This document shows positions 50,229 to 59,292 of a stretch of DNA of 64,000 bases, piece by piece. The position numbers were made by a program, and so were the translations under genes. Positions within the stretch are counted from its first letter, which is position 1; every line of letters begins with the position of its first letter. Source of the stretch: Primorskyibacter flagellatus. Its GTDB lineage: Bacteria > Pseudomonadota > Alphaproteobacteria > Rhodobacterales > Rhodobacteraceae. The DNA lies in NCBI RefSeq assembly GCF_900176485.1, contig NZ_FWYD01000018.1, positions 1 through 64,000 of the forward strand, in the 5' to 3' direction. The notes beneath the pieces were generated by a model. That model ran no database searches. It was given only the letters and a program-made list of their open reading frames with translations, and was not told where the DNA came from.

Positions 50229-52283
50229 ATGAAAGACCACATCACCACCGACCCGCTGCTTCAGCCCTATACGCTCAAGCATCTGAAACTAAAAAACCGG
50301 GTGATGACCACAAGCCACGAACCGGCCTATCCTGAGGACGGAATGCCCAAAGCCCGCTACCGTGCCTATCACGAAGAACGGGCGAAGGGTGGTGTGGCGC
50401 TGGCAATGACCGCAGGCTCCGCTGCTGTCAGCCGCGACAGCCCGCCGGTCTTTAACAATATCCTGGCCTATCGCGACGAGGTCGTGCCCTGGATCCGCGA
50501 GCTGACGGATGCCCTGCACGAACATGGCTGCGCGGCGATGATCCAGCTGACACATCTTGGACGCCGTACCAACTGGAACAAGGGGGATTGGCTGCCTTCG
50601 ATTTCGGCAGGCCCAGACCGTGAACCCGCTCACCGCGCCTTTCCCAAGATGGTAGAGGATTGGGATATCGAGCGGGTGATCGAGGACTATGCAACAGCCG
50701 CCGAACGGATGCAGGCCGGCGGCATGGACGGGATAGAGATTCAGGCCTACGGCCACCTGATGGACCAGTTCTGGTCACCGCTGTCAAACAAGCTAAGCGG
50801 CCCCTACGGCGCGGATACGCTGGAAAATCGGCTCCGATTTACGACAGATGTACTGAACGCAGTGCGCAAACGTGTCGGGCCGGAATTTATTGTTGGCATC
50901 CGCTATACTGCCGACGAGGTTCAGGCCGGCGGCATCACGGCCGAAGAAGGGATCGAAATTTCAAAGCTGCTGCGCGATACCGGGCAGGTCGACTTTCTGA
51001 ATGTCATCCGGGGCCGAATCCATACCGATCCGGCGATGACGGATGTCATCCCGATTCAAGGAATGCCCTCGGCCCCGCATCTGGATTTCGCCGGAGAGGT
51101 TCGGCGCGCAACTGGCATGCCCACTTTCCACGCCGCCAAGATCCAGGATGTCGCCACCGCGCGTCACGCCATCGCCTCGGGCCTGCTGGACATGGTGGGC
51201 ATGACCCGCGCGCATATGGCCGACCCCCACGTCGTGCGCAAGATCGAGGAGGGTCGCGAACATGATATCCGTCCCTGCGTCGGGGCGAATTACTGCCTTG
51301 ACCGGATCTATCAGGGGGGCGAGGCCCTGTGCATCCACAATCCCGCGACAGGGCGGGAGCTTTCGATGCCCCACGTCATCAAGCCCGCTGCCGACCGCCG
51401 CAAGATCGTTATCGTCGGTGCCGGCCCCGCAGGGTTGGAAGCCGCGCGCGTCGCAAGCGCGCGCGGGCATGAGGTCGTTGTGCTCGAGGCGGCCAACCGC
51501 GCCGGCGGGCAGGTCCTTCTGACCGCGCGCACAAAGCGGCGGGCCGAGATGATGCAGATCATCGACTGGCGCGTGGCGCAATGCGAAGCCGTCGGCGTTG
51601 ACCTGCGCTATAATCTATATGCCGAAGCAGGGGACGTACTGGCCGAAAATCCAGACGTCGTGATCATCGCCACTGGCGGCATGGCCAACACTACCCTCTA
51701 TGAAAGCGACACGCCGGATCACGTCGTATCGGCCTGGGATATATTATCGGGTGACGTGAAACCTGCTGGATCCCTGTTGATCTACGACGAAGCGGGCGAC
51801 CACAGCGGACTTCAGGCTGCCGAGATCGCCGTCGCTGCCGGTTGCACGGTTGAAATCATGACCCCCGACCGCACCTTTGCGCCCGAAGTCATGGCGATGA
51901 ACCTTGTGCCCTACATGCGCACTCTGCAGCGCGAAGAGGTGATATTCACCGTCACCAAACGTTTGCGCGGGGTACAGAAGGTCGGCAACCGGCTGCGCGC
52001 GGTCATCGGGACCGATTACTCCGACACAGTAGGGCAGGCGGACTACGACCAGATTGTCGTGAACTACGGTACGATGCCGCTTGACGGGCTTTACCACGAT
52101 TTGCGGCCAGCATCGTCGAACGGCGGCGCGCTGGACCAAACGGCGTTTCTGGATGTCCGGCCACAAACAACGGTTCGCAACACGCAGGGCACATTCCAAC
52201 TCTTCCGTATCGGGGACGCAGTCTCAGCCCGGAACACCCACGCGGCGATCTATGACGCGCTACGCTTGATGGTTGCCGTTTAG
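50229..52283 (+). CDS. Old-yellow-enzyme-type N-demethylase/dehydrogenase with FAD/NAD domain
   Basis: ATG 50229 follows GAAGAAAG; an upstream in-frame extension overlaps the reductase and is discarded. The 684-aa protein has an FMN TIM barrel (LQPYTLKHLKLKNRVMTTSH, IQLTHLGRRTNW, DGIEIQAYGHLMDQFWSPLS), a 4Fe-4S site (CVGANYCLDRIYQGGEALCI) and a C-terminal FAD/NAD domain (KIVIVGAGPAGLEAARVASA). This is the trimethylamine/dimethylglycine dehydrogenase layout, as in DgcA and the N-methylproline demethylases of betaine catabolism. It would take the product of the Rieske enzyme one methyl further. Confidence 0.82.
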   Translation: MKDHITTDPLLQPYTLKHLKLKNRVMTTSHEPAYPEDGMPKARYRAYHEERAKGGVALAMTAGSAAVSRDSPPVFNNILAYRDEVVPWIRELTDALHEHGCAAMIQLTHLGRRTNWNKGDWLPSISAGPDREPAHRAFPKMVEDWDIERVIEDYATAAERMQAGGMDGIEIQAYGHLMDQFWSPLSNKLSGPYGADTLENRLRFTTDVLNAVRKRVGPEFIVGIRYTADEVQAGGITAEEGIEISKLLRDTGQVDFLNVIRGRIHTDPAMTDVIPIQGMPSAPHLDFAGEVRRATGMPTFHAAKIQDVATARHAIASGLLDMVGMTRAHMADPHVVRKIEEGREHDIRPCVGANYCLDRIYQGGEALCIHNPATGRELSMPHVIKPAADRRKIVIVGAGPAGLEAARVASARGHEVVVLEAANRAGGQVLLTARTKRRAEMMQIIDWRVAQCEAVGVDLRYNLYAEAGDVLAENPDVVIIATGGMANTTLYESDTPDHVVSAWDILSGDVKPAGSLLIYDEAGDHSGLQAAEIAVAAGCTVEIMTPDRTFAPEVMAMNLVPYMRTLQREEVIFTVTKRLRGVQKVGNRLRAVIGTDYSDTVGQADYDQIVVNYGTMPLDGLYHDLRPASSNGGALDQTAFLDVRPQTTVRNTQGTFQLFRIGDAVSARNTHAAIYDALRLMVAV

Positions 52284-53061
52284 CAGCGAGGGCCGATTGC
52301 CGACACTCAATGCAGGGCGCAGCGTTAGTTTAAGAGGGCTCGCGCCTCGCTTTCGGCACCGTATCGCCGAAGATCCCTTTCAAATTGGCGAACGGCAAAC
52401 GCCGCTCGCCAACCAGGATCAGCGTATCAATACGCTCAGCGATACTCGGGGCATCTTCCAACTCGACGCCGAGATAACGCACTGTGCTATCGACCTTTGT
52501 ATAGCCCAGCAGAAGTTGTACGGCGCGAAGGTTTGCACTTCCTTTGACCGCTTGGCATACGCTGCCGGTGTCACGCCAGCGAGGCTGGCATAGGGCGGTG
52601 GTGGTTGATATCGCGCTGAGCATCGCCGAGAAGATCGCCGTTTGAGTACCAGACGAACGGCGTATGCCATTCGTCTATTGAGACCGATCATAGGTTGAAT
52701 TTGGGGCAGTAGCACTGCGAGCCCTTGTTGAGCCGTCGAATTTGTACCGTTTATGCGCATCGGATGGCAAATGCCGCAGGATGAGATGTTTCGATGTCAC
52801 ACGGCGAAGAGAAAGCCGGCAGTTGATGCAATGTACCGCACCATTTGTCCGACATTGCCGGAAGAGTGACATCGTTGCCAAACGAACTGCGCTTCATATG
52901 CACCCACTTCAGCCTCCTTTTGCTTGATCCCGTTCTCAGGCCGCATATTTTTTGTGCGCGAATCCGCTGCAATGCTAACACGCAAAGCATTGCGACTGGT
53001 TTTTCATCGATTTGTCTGTTGCGCATGGCCTCTTTGTCGCGAATGCCGTTACCCATTCGGA
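52284..53061. other. Relic-filled gap between demethylase operon and nas genes
   Basis: It contains the integrase relic at 52330-52560 and, to its right, short frames without a supported family. The stretch 52800-53060 must contain the nasT promoter. No intact gene is seen. Confidence 0.45.
52330..52560 (-). pseudogene. Tyrosine recombinase, C-terminal fragment
   Basis: The minus-strand frame VKGSANLRAVQLLLGYTKVD followed by STVRYLGVELEDAPSIAERI is the end of a XerD-like phage integrase, with the Tyr nucleophile in RYLGVE. The Arg and HxxR boxes are absent and the N-terminal side dissolves into another frame. It is a relic of a mobile element lost between the two metabolic operons. Confidence 0.65.
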
Positions 53062-53646
53062 GTGCAGACAGACCTGACCATACTCGTGGTAGAGCGTGAC
53101 AAGACAAAGGCGCATGAGATCATCGATGCGCTGATGGATGGTGGCTGGAACGATGTGACTGTCATCTCTTCCCCTTCAGCGCTCGAGCGCGCCGTGAAAC
53201 AGCAAAACCCCGACATTATCCTGATCGACCTTGCGAACCCCGACCGGGACACGCTCGAACATTTGAGCCTTGTGTCCAATGCGCGCGGGCGGCCTGTTGC
53301 AATGTTTGTGGATCAGACAGATGCAGTGAAAACTCAGGCTGCCATTTCGGCGGGGTTAAGCGCCTATGTGGTGAACGGCTTGCAAAAGGACCGTATCAAG
53401 CCGGTACTTGAAACAGCGATTGCCCGGTTCAGGATGGTCACCAAGATGCAATCGGAACTGGACGCCGCTAAACAGGCATTATCGGACCGCAAGACCATTG
53501 ATCGTGCCAAGGGGTTGCTGATGCTGGCCCGCAAGATTTCCGAGGACGAGGCCTATAATCTGTTGCGAAAAACCGCGATGGATCAGGGGCGCAAGGTCAT
53601 TGACGTGGCAACCGCTCTGGTTACAGCGGCGGAATTGTTGCAATGA
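53062..53646 (+). CDS. nasT: NasT, ANTAR-domain antiterminator of nitrate assimilation
   Basis: GTG at 53062 gives 194 aa, the normal length; the frame is open back to 52924 but that part is not homologous. A receiver-like domain (LTILVVERDKTKAHEIIDAL, PDIILIDLANPDRDTLEHLS) precedes the ANTAR RNA-binding domain (LSDRKTIDRAKGLLMLARKI, SEDEAYNLLRKTAMDQG). In this system NasT binds paired hairpins in the leader of nitrate genes and prevents termination; NasS holds it when nitrate is absent. A candidate target leader lies at 54834-55035. It overlaps nasS by four bases. Confidence 0.85.
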   Translation: MQTDLTILVVERDKTKAHEIIDALMDGGWNDVTVISSPSALERAVKQQNPDIILIDLANPDRDTLEHLSLVSNARGRPVAMFVDQTDAVKTQAAISAGLSAYVVNGLQKDRIKPVLETAIARFRMVTKMQSELDAAKQALSDRKTIDRAKGLLMLARKISEDEAYNLLRKTAMDQGRKVIDVATALVTAAELLQ

Positions 53647-54830
53647 AAATGGCACCGGTGCATTGCGGCTACCTTCCCCTTGTCGATTGCGCGCCGTTGA
53701 TCATTGCCAAGGAATTGAAGTTTGCAGCGCAGGAGGGGGTCGACCTGACATTGGCGAAACAGCCGTCATGGTCCGCGCTGCGTGACAGGCTGGCATTCGG
53801 GGAAATCGACTTTGCGCATATGCTTTCGCCGATGCCGGTTGCGATGACGTTGGGTCTGGGCGGCGTCCCGTCGGATATTGATGCGCTGATGGTCCTTTCA
53901 GTGAATGGTACCGTGATCGGCGTGTCGGATACTTTGAGCACCAGGATGCGGTCAACGGGTTGGACTAACGGTTTCAACGATCCCGGGACGACATCCAACG
54001 CGCTACTTGCCACGATCGAGAATCCGTTGCGCATCGGTGTGCCATTTCCGTTTTCGATGCACCGGATGTTGCTGGAAACATGGCTGTCGCACGCGCCGGA
54101 TTTCACCGCGAACAAGATAGAAATCGTGACCGTCCCCCCGCCAAAGATGGCGGAGGCAATGCACAACGGCGCGCTTGATATGTTTTGCGTGGGTGAACCG
54201 TGGGGGTCAGTTGCCGTGCAGCAAAGCGGCGCAGAGCTGGTCTTGCCGGGTGCCAGCATTTGGGAATTCGCACCCGAGAAAGTTCTGGGCGTGCGGCACA
54301 GGTGGGCTGAGGATAACCGAAAACTGTGTCGCGCGATGATCCGTTCCATCTATAAGGCGGCCCTATGGCTGGACCAGCCCGAAAACATGTCACTGGCCGT
54401 CGAGATCCTTGCACGGACCCAACATCTGGATCTGCCGGATCACGCGATTGAACCCGCCCTCACGCGCCGGATTGTCACGACAAATGGCGGTACGCCCAAA
54501 CAGGTCGAGAGGTTTCTGGAATTCCATGGGGGAGCAGCAAATTTTCCCTGGCGCAGTCAGGCGGCCTGGATCGCCGACATTCTGGCGGGTTGGCACGGGC
54601 TCGACCGCGACAATGCGCGCGCTGCGGCCCGCAATTGTTTTCGCAGCGATATCTACCGCGAGGCATTGTCGCCGATTGGCATTGATCTGCCCGGTGCCTC
54701 GGAGAAGGTCGAAGGGTCAATGGGCGTTCCAACTGTGGTTGCTTCAACGAGGGGCGAGATGATTCTTGGTCCCGACCGGTTCTTTAGTGGCTCGGTTTTC
54801 GACTTTGCAGCAAAAAAAGTGCCTAATTAG
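53643..54830 (+). CDS. nasS: NasS, nitrate/nitrite sensor of the CmpA/NrtA fold
   Basis: A 395-aa protein without signal peptide. The fold markers are those of NrtA-type binding proteins: GYLPLVDCAPLIIAKELKFA, WSALRDRLAFGEIDFAHMLS, NGALDMFCVGEPWGSVAVQQ and FRSDIYREALSPIG. The cytoplasmic location and coupling to nasT (ATGA) identify it as NasS, the co-regulator that sequesters NasT and releases it on nitrate binding. Confidence 0.85.
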   Translation: MKMAPVHCGYLPLVDCAPLIIAKELKFAAQEGVDLTLAKQPSWSALRDRLAFGEIDFAHMLSPMPVAMTLGLGGVPSDIDALMVLSVNGTVIGVSDTLSTRMRSTGWTNGFNDPGTTSNALLATIENPLRIGVPFPFSMHRMLLETWLSHAPDFTANKIEIVTVPPPKMAEAMHNGALDMFCVGEPWGSVAVQQSGAELVLPGASIWEFAPEKVLGVRHRWAEDNRKLCRAMIRSIYKAALWLDQPENMSLAVEILARTQHLDLPDHAIEPALTRRIVTTNGGTPKQVERFLEFHGGAANFPWRSQAAWIADILAGWHGLDRDNARAAARNCFRSDIYREALSPIGIDLPGASEKVEGSMGVPTVVASTRGEMILGPDRFFSGSVFDFAAKKVPN

Positions 54831-54833
54831 GAA

Positions 54834-54862
54834 GCATTTTCTGCAACGCGGCAGAAAAATGC
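54834..54862 (+). promoter_or_regulatory. Candidate ANTAR-target hairpin P1 in the nrtA leader
   Basis: GCATTTTCTGC (54834-54844) pairs with GCAGAAAAATGC (54851-54862, one bulged A) and closes a six-base loop AACGCG with A at position 1 and G at position 4. A hexaloop with A1 and G4 is the recognition feature of ANTAR proteins such as NasT. It begins right after the nasS stop codon. Confidence 0.5.
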
Positions 54863-54920
54863 TGCAAGTGCACATAATGGCTCTGGCCAGGCGCGATGGT
54901 AGGCGCGAGGATCGCTAACA

Positions 54921-54934
54921 AGGCAAAGATGCCT
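54921..54934 (+). promoter_or_regulatory. Candidate ANTAR-target hairpin P2
   Basis: AGGC-AAAGAT-GCCT is a short stem with a second hexaloop carrying A1 and G4. The gap from the first hairpin (about 58 nt) is longer than in described ANTAR pairs, so one of the two may be coincidental. Confidence 0.35.
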
Positions 54935-54972
54935 GTGCCGGCTGACAATGCTGCCAGCCAGAGAATTAAAGA

Positions 54973-55035
54973 GCAAAGCCGCTCGATTACTGCATGCACC
55001 TCCTACCGCATGTGGCAGTCGTGCGGCTTTTTTGC
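54973..55035 (+). terminator. Leader terminator before nrtA
   Basis: GCAAAGCCGC (54973-54982) pairs with GCGGCTTTTTTGC (55023-55035), with further partial pairing inside (GCATG / CATG). The T-run follows the stem and ends 37 bases before nrtA. With nasT-nasS upstream, this is the expected attenuator that NasT overrides when nitrate is present. Confidence 0.7.
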
Positions 55036-55071
55036 GTTTGCACCAGGACCTAACAAGCAGGGATCTCACCA

Positions 55072-56439
55072 ATGAATGTTTTCAAATGGCTTCTAGCTTC
55101 CACCGCCTTGTACGCCAGCCCTGCCATGGCCGATTTGCTTGATCTTGAAAAAGATGAACTGACCTTCGGATTCATCAAATTGACCGACATGGCCCCTTTG
55201 GCCGTCGCCTACGAGAATGGCTATTTCGAGGATGAAGGCCTGTTTGTCACACTGGAGGCGCAGGCAAACTGGAAAGTGTTGCTGGACGGTGTGATCGACG
55301 GCCAGTTGGATGGCGCGCATATGCTGGCAGGTCAACCTCTTGCCGCGACGATCGGATACGGCACGCAGGCGCATATCATCACCCCGTTCTCAATGGACCT
55401 GAACGGCAATGCGATTACCGTTTCCAACGATATCTGGGAGCAGATGAAACCAAACGTGCCGCTGAGGGAAGACGGGACCCCGCGGCATCCGATCAGCGCC
55501 GCTGCGATGGCTCCGGTTGTCGAGAAATACAAAGACGAGGGCATCCCGTTCAACATGGGCATGGTGTTCCCTGTTTCGACCCACAACTACGAAATCCGTT
55601 ATTGGTTGGCGGCAGGGGGGCTTGAACCGGGCTACTATTCGCCGCGGGACGTGAGCGGCCAGATCGGCGCTGATGTCTATTTGTCAGTGACCCCTCCGCC
55701 GCAGATGCCTTCGACCATGGAGGCGGGCACAATCAACGGTTATTCCGTGGGAGAACCATGGAACCAGCAGGCTGTGTTCAAAGGCATCGGCGTTCCGGTC
55801 GTAACAGATTACGACATGTGGAAGAACAATCCCGAAAAGGTCTTTGGCATCACCAAAGAGTTTGCGGACGAAAACCCGAACACGGCCATCGCGCTGACTA
55901 AGGCTTTGATCCGCGCTGCAATCTGGCTGGACGAAAACGACAACGCCAATCGTCAAGAGGCGGTCGAGATCCTGTCGCGCCCGGAATACGTCGGTGCGGA
56001 CGCTGAAGTGATCGCCAACTCGATGACGGGGTTCTTTGAATTTGAAAAAGGCGACCGTCGTTCGGCCCCCGATTTCAACGTGTTCTTCCGGTACAACGCG
56101 ACTTACCCCTTTTATTCGGACGCGATCTGGTACCTCAGCCAGATGCGCCGTTGGGGACAGATTGCCGAACCGCAAACTGATGAATGGTTCATCGAAACGG
56201 CCAAGTCGGTCTACCGTCCAGACATCTACCTTGAAGCGGCCCGTTCGCTGGTGGACGACGGCATGGCAGTCGAGGCTGATTTCCCGTGGGACAGCGATGG
56301 GTTCAAAGCCCCGACACCCGCCGCAGATGTGATCGACGGCATTCCCTATGACGGTCGCACGCCGAATGCCTACCTCGAAAGTCTGCCGATCGGCCTTAAG
56401 GGCGATCAGGTCATCAAAGGCTCTGAAATCGTCAACTAG
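55072..56439 (+). CDS. nrtA: Nitrate ABC transporter, periplasmic binding protein
   Basis: A 455-aa protein with a signal peptide ([20 protein letters not shown]) and the NrtA/CmpA fold: [79 protein letters not shown]. It captures nitrate (or nitrite) for NrtBC. It is the first gene after the leader terminator. Confidence 0.9.
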   Translation: MNVFKWLLASTALYASPAMADLLDLEKDELTFGFIKLTDMAPLAVAYENGYFEDEGLFVTLEAQANWKVLLDGVIDGQLDGAHMLAGQPLAATIGYGTQAHIITPFSMDLNGNAITVSNDIWEQMKPNVPLREDGTPRHPISAAAMAPVVEKYKDEGIPFNMGMVFPVSTHNYEIRYWLAAGGLEPGYYSPRDVSGQIGADVYLSVTPPPQMPSTMEAGTINGYSVGEPWNQQAVFKGIGVPVVTDYDMWKNNPEKVFGITKEFADENPNTAIALTKALIRAAIWLDENDNANRQEAVEILSRPEYVGADAEVIANSMTGFFEFEKGDRRSAPDFNVFFRYNATYPFYSDAIWYLSQMRRWGQIAEPQTDEWFIETAKSVYRPDIYLEAARSLVDDGMAVEADFPWDSDGFKAPTPAADVIDGIPYDGRTPNAYLESLPIGLKGDQVIKGSEIVN

Positions 56440-56507
56440 AGCACCAGCCGGCCGCGCGTGTTGCGGCGGGCAAACCGTCATGAATTGCACAAATCAAAGG
56501 TTCCGAC

Positions 56508-57581
56508 ATGACCGCCACCGACCCCGTTTCCCACGACATCGAAGCGCGCCGCGCCCGCCGTTTCACGCGAATAAACAAAGCCGACGCATGGTTTCAGGTA
56601 TTGGGGCTGGCTTGGCTGACGCCGGTTTTGAAAGCCGCCGCAGGTGACAACCCGCGCGCGCAGGTGTCGGAAATCTGGCAGTTGCTGGGTGTTCCGCTTT
56701 TGGCAATCGCGATCTTTATCGGCGCATGGGCGGCGCTGGCCCCTACGGTGCAAACCTCTTTAGGGGCGATCCCCGGTCCGGTACAGGTCTGGGATCAGGC
56801 GTTGAACCTGAATGCGGACGCAGTACGTCAACGCCAGAAAGAGGCCGCCTTTTACGAACGACAGGACGTGCGCAATGCCGAGCTGATTGCTGATGGCAAA
56901 GAGGACAAGGTGCGCGAGCGGAGCTACACCGGCAAACCCACGTTCTACGCGCAAATCTGGACATCGATCAAAACAGTCTTCTTCGGATTTCTGATCGGAT
57001 CGGTGATCGCCATTCCATTGGGTATAATGGCGGGCCTGTCTGCCACTGCAAATGCGGCTATCAACCCGATCATCCAAATATTCAAACCAGTCAGCCCGCT
57101 GGCTTGGTTGCCGATTGTCACAATGGTTGTGTCGGCGGTCTATGCCACCAACGACGGCATGTTCACCAAGTCATTCCTTGTGTCCGCAATCACCGTTACG
57201 CTTTGTTCGCTTTGGCCCACGTTGATCAACACCGCCCTCGGTGTTTCGTCCATCGACAAGGATCTGGTCAGCGTTTCCAGAGTTTTGAAAATGAATACCT
57301 ATACAAAGATCACTAAGCTGGTTCTGCCGTCTGCGTTGCCGTTGATTTTCACCGGGCTGCGATTGTCGTTGGGGGTGGGCTGGATGGTCTTGATCGCGGC
57401 TGAAATGCTGGCGCAGAACCCCGGCCTGGGCAAGTTCGTGTGGGACGAATTCCAGAACGGTTCATCACAATCGCTCGCCAAAATCATGGTTGCGGTCTTT
57501 ACCATCGGGATCATCGGCTTCCTGCTGGATCGCGTGATGTTCGCGCTGCAATCCATTTTCACCTTTTCAGAGAACCGGTAG
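56508..57581 (+). CDS. nrtB: Nitrate ABC transporter, permease
   Basis: A 357-aa permease with an N-terminal extension of ~140 residues holding one helix (LGVPLLAIAIFIGAWAALAP), then the BPD_transp_1 domain with the EAA-type loop (AAEMLAQNPGLGKFVWDEFQ). Longer than many NrtB proteins; the extension (residues 85-145, charged) is typical of proteobacterial forms. It is followed six bases later by nrtC. Confidence 0.88.
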   Translation: MTATDPVSHDIEARRARRFTRINKADAWFQVLGLAWLTPVLKAAAGDNPRAQVSEIWQLLGVPLLAIAIFIGAWAALAPTVQTSLGAIPGPVQVWDQALNLNADAVRQRQKEAAFYERQDVRNAELIADGKEDKVRERSYTGKPTFYAQIWTSIKTVFFGFLIGSVIAIPLGIMAGLSATANAAINPIIQIFKPVSPLAWLPIVTMVVSAVYATNDGMFTKSFLVSAITVTLCSLWPTLINTALGVSSIDKDLVSVSRVLKMNTYTKITKLVLPSALPLIFTGLRLSLGVGWMVLIAAEMLAQNPGLGKFVWDEFQNGSSQSLAKIMVAVFTIGIIGFLLDRVMFALQSIFTFSENR

Positions 57582-57587
57582 GCCATC

Positions 57588-59288
57588 ATGAGCATTCTCA
57601 AGTTTCAAAACGTATCCATGGGTTTTGGCGCAGGTACTGGCCGGATCGACGTCCTGAACGGCGTGACGCTGGAAGTGGAAGAGGGCGAGTTCGTTGCGAT
57701 CCTCGGGTTCTCCGGCACGGGTAAATCCACGCTGATGAACCTGATTGCGGGCCTTGAGATGCCTGACACAGGCACGGTTACCTTCAAAGGCGCACCGATC
57801 AAGGGGCCGGGACCGGAGCGCGGGCTGGTATTCCAGAGCTATTCGTTGATGCCGTGGCTCACGGTGGGCGGTAACGTGGGGCTGGCCGTGGATGCGGTTT
57901 TTCCCAAACTCTCCAAGCCGGAGCGTCAGGCCAAGATCGACCACTACGTTAATATGGTCGGGTTGTCCCATGCGATCACGCGCCGCCCGTCCGAGTTGTC
58001 AGGTGGTATGCGCCAGCGGGTATCTGTTGCCCGTGCGCTGGCGATGAACCCCGAAATGCTGCTGCTGGACGAACCGCTCAGCGCGCTGGATGCGTTGACC
58101 CGTGCGAACCTAGCCGATGAAATCCTTGATATATGGGAGACCGACAAAAAGACCTGCATCCTGATCACCAATGATGTGGACGAGGCGATATTGCTGGCAA
58201 ACCGAATCATTCCGTTAAACCCCGATGGCACTTTGGCTGATCCTGTTATCGTCAACATCCCGCGCCCACGTGATCGCGCAGCGATGAACGATGATGCGAC
58301 ATTCAAGGCCCTACGTGTGCAGGTCACCAAATACCTGATGGATGTGGGCATCGCCGCCAAGGTCGAGGAAGCCCGCACCCTTCCGAATGTGACACCGATC
58401 CATTCGCTGCCTGCCGCCGTCGCAGATGCGCAAAAGGACGGCATCGAAGAACGCTATCTGGTGTTCTCGCAACTGGACAAAGTCTACCCTACACCCAAGG
58501 GACCGCTGACGGTGGTCGAAGATTTCGACCTGAAAGTCAAAAAGGGCGAATTCATCAGCCTGATCGGTCATTCTGGGTGTGGCAAATCCACCGTGCTGAC
58601 CATGGCGGCCGGCCTGAACCCGATTTCAAGCGGCGCGATCCGGCTGGATGGTTGGAACGTCGAAGGGGCGGATCCTGAGCGGGCTGTGGTTTTCCAGTCT
58701 CCCAATCTGTTCCCATGGTTGAGCGCCAAGGAAAATGTGGCGATCGGGGTCGACAAGGTGTACCCGCGCGCCAGTCGGGCCGAACGTCAGGACGTGATCG
58801 AATACTACCTCGAACGGGTCGGGCTTGCCGACAGCATGGACAAGCAGGCCTCGTCGATGTCCAACGGCATGAAACAACGTGTTGGCATTGCCCGCGCCTT
58901 TGCCTTGTCTCCCAAACTGCTGCTTCTGGACGAACCGTTCGGCATGCTCGACAGCCTGACCCGGTGGGAGTTGCAAGAGGTGCTGATGGAGGTTTGGTCG
59001 CGGACCAAGGTCACCACCGTTTGTGTGACGCATGACGTGGACGAGGCGATCTTGTTGGCCGACCGCGTTGTGATGATGACCAACGGGCCACAGGCAACAA
59101 TCGGTAAGATCACAGATGTAAAACTGCCGCGCCCGCGCACCCGTAAGGCGCTGTTGGAACATCCCGACTACTACACATACCGCGCTGAAGTTCTTGATTT
59201 CCTTAAGGAATACGAGCATGGCGACCCCGCCGAACGGCCTGGGGACGCCGACCATGAACCGAAATCCGAAAAAATTGCGGCGGAGTAA
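57588..59288 (+). CDS. nrtC: Nitrate ABC transporter, fused double ATPase
   Basis: A 566-aa protein with two complete ABC domains. The first has GFSGTGKSTLMNLIAG, signature LSGGMRQRVSVARAL and LLLDEPLSALDALTR. The second has GHSGCGKSTVLTMAAG, a less usual signature SSMSNGMKQRVGIARAF and LLLDEPFGMLDSLTR. It replaces the separate ATPase genes of other bacteria. No NrtA-like regulatory domain is fused at the C-terminus, unlike cyanobacterial NrtC. The stop is four bases before nirB. Confidence 0.88.
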   Translation: MSILKFQNVSMGFGAGTGRIDVLNGVTLEVEEGEFVAILGFSGTGKSTLMNLIAGLEMPDTGTVTFKGAPIKGPGPERGLVFQSYSLMPWLTVGGNVGLAVDAVFPKLSKPERQAKIDHYVNMVGLSHAITRRPSELSGGMRQRVSVARALAMNPEMLLLDEPLSALDALTRANLADEILDIWETDKKTCILITNDVDEAILLANRIIPLNPDGTLADPVIVNIPRPRDRAAMNDDATFKALRVQVTKYLMDVGIAAKVEEARTLPNVTPIHSLPAAVADAQKDGIEERYLVFSQLDKVYPTPKGPLTVVEDFDLKVKKGEFISLIGHSGCGKSTVLTMAAGLNPISSGAIRLDGWNVEGADPERAVVFQSPNLFPWLSAKENVAIGVDKVYPRASRAERQDVIEYYLERVGLADSMDKQASSMSNGMKQRVGIARAFALSPKLLLLDEPFGMLDSLTRWELQEVLMEVWSRTKVTTVCVTHDVDEAILLADRVVMMTNGPQATIGKITDVKLPRPRTRKALLEHPDYYTYRAEVLDFLKEYEHGDPAERPGDADHEPKSEKIAAE

Positions 59289-59292
59289 GATT

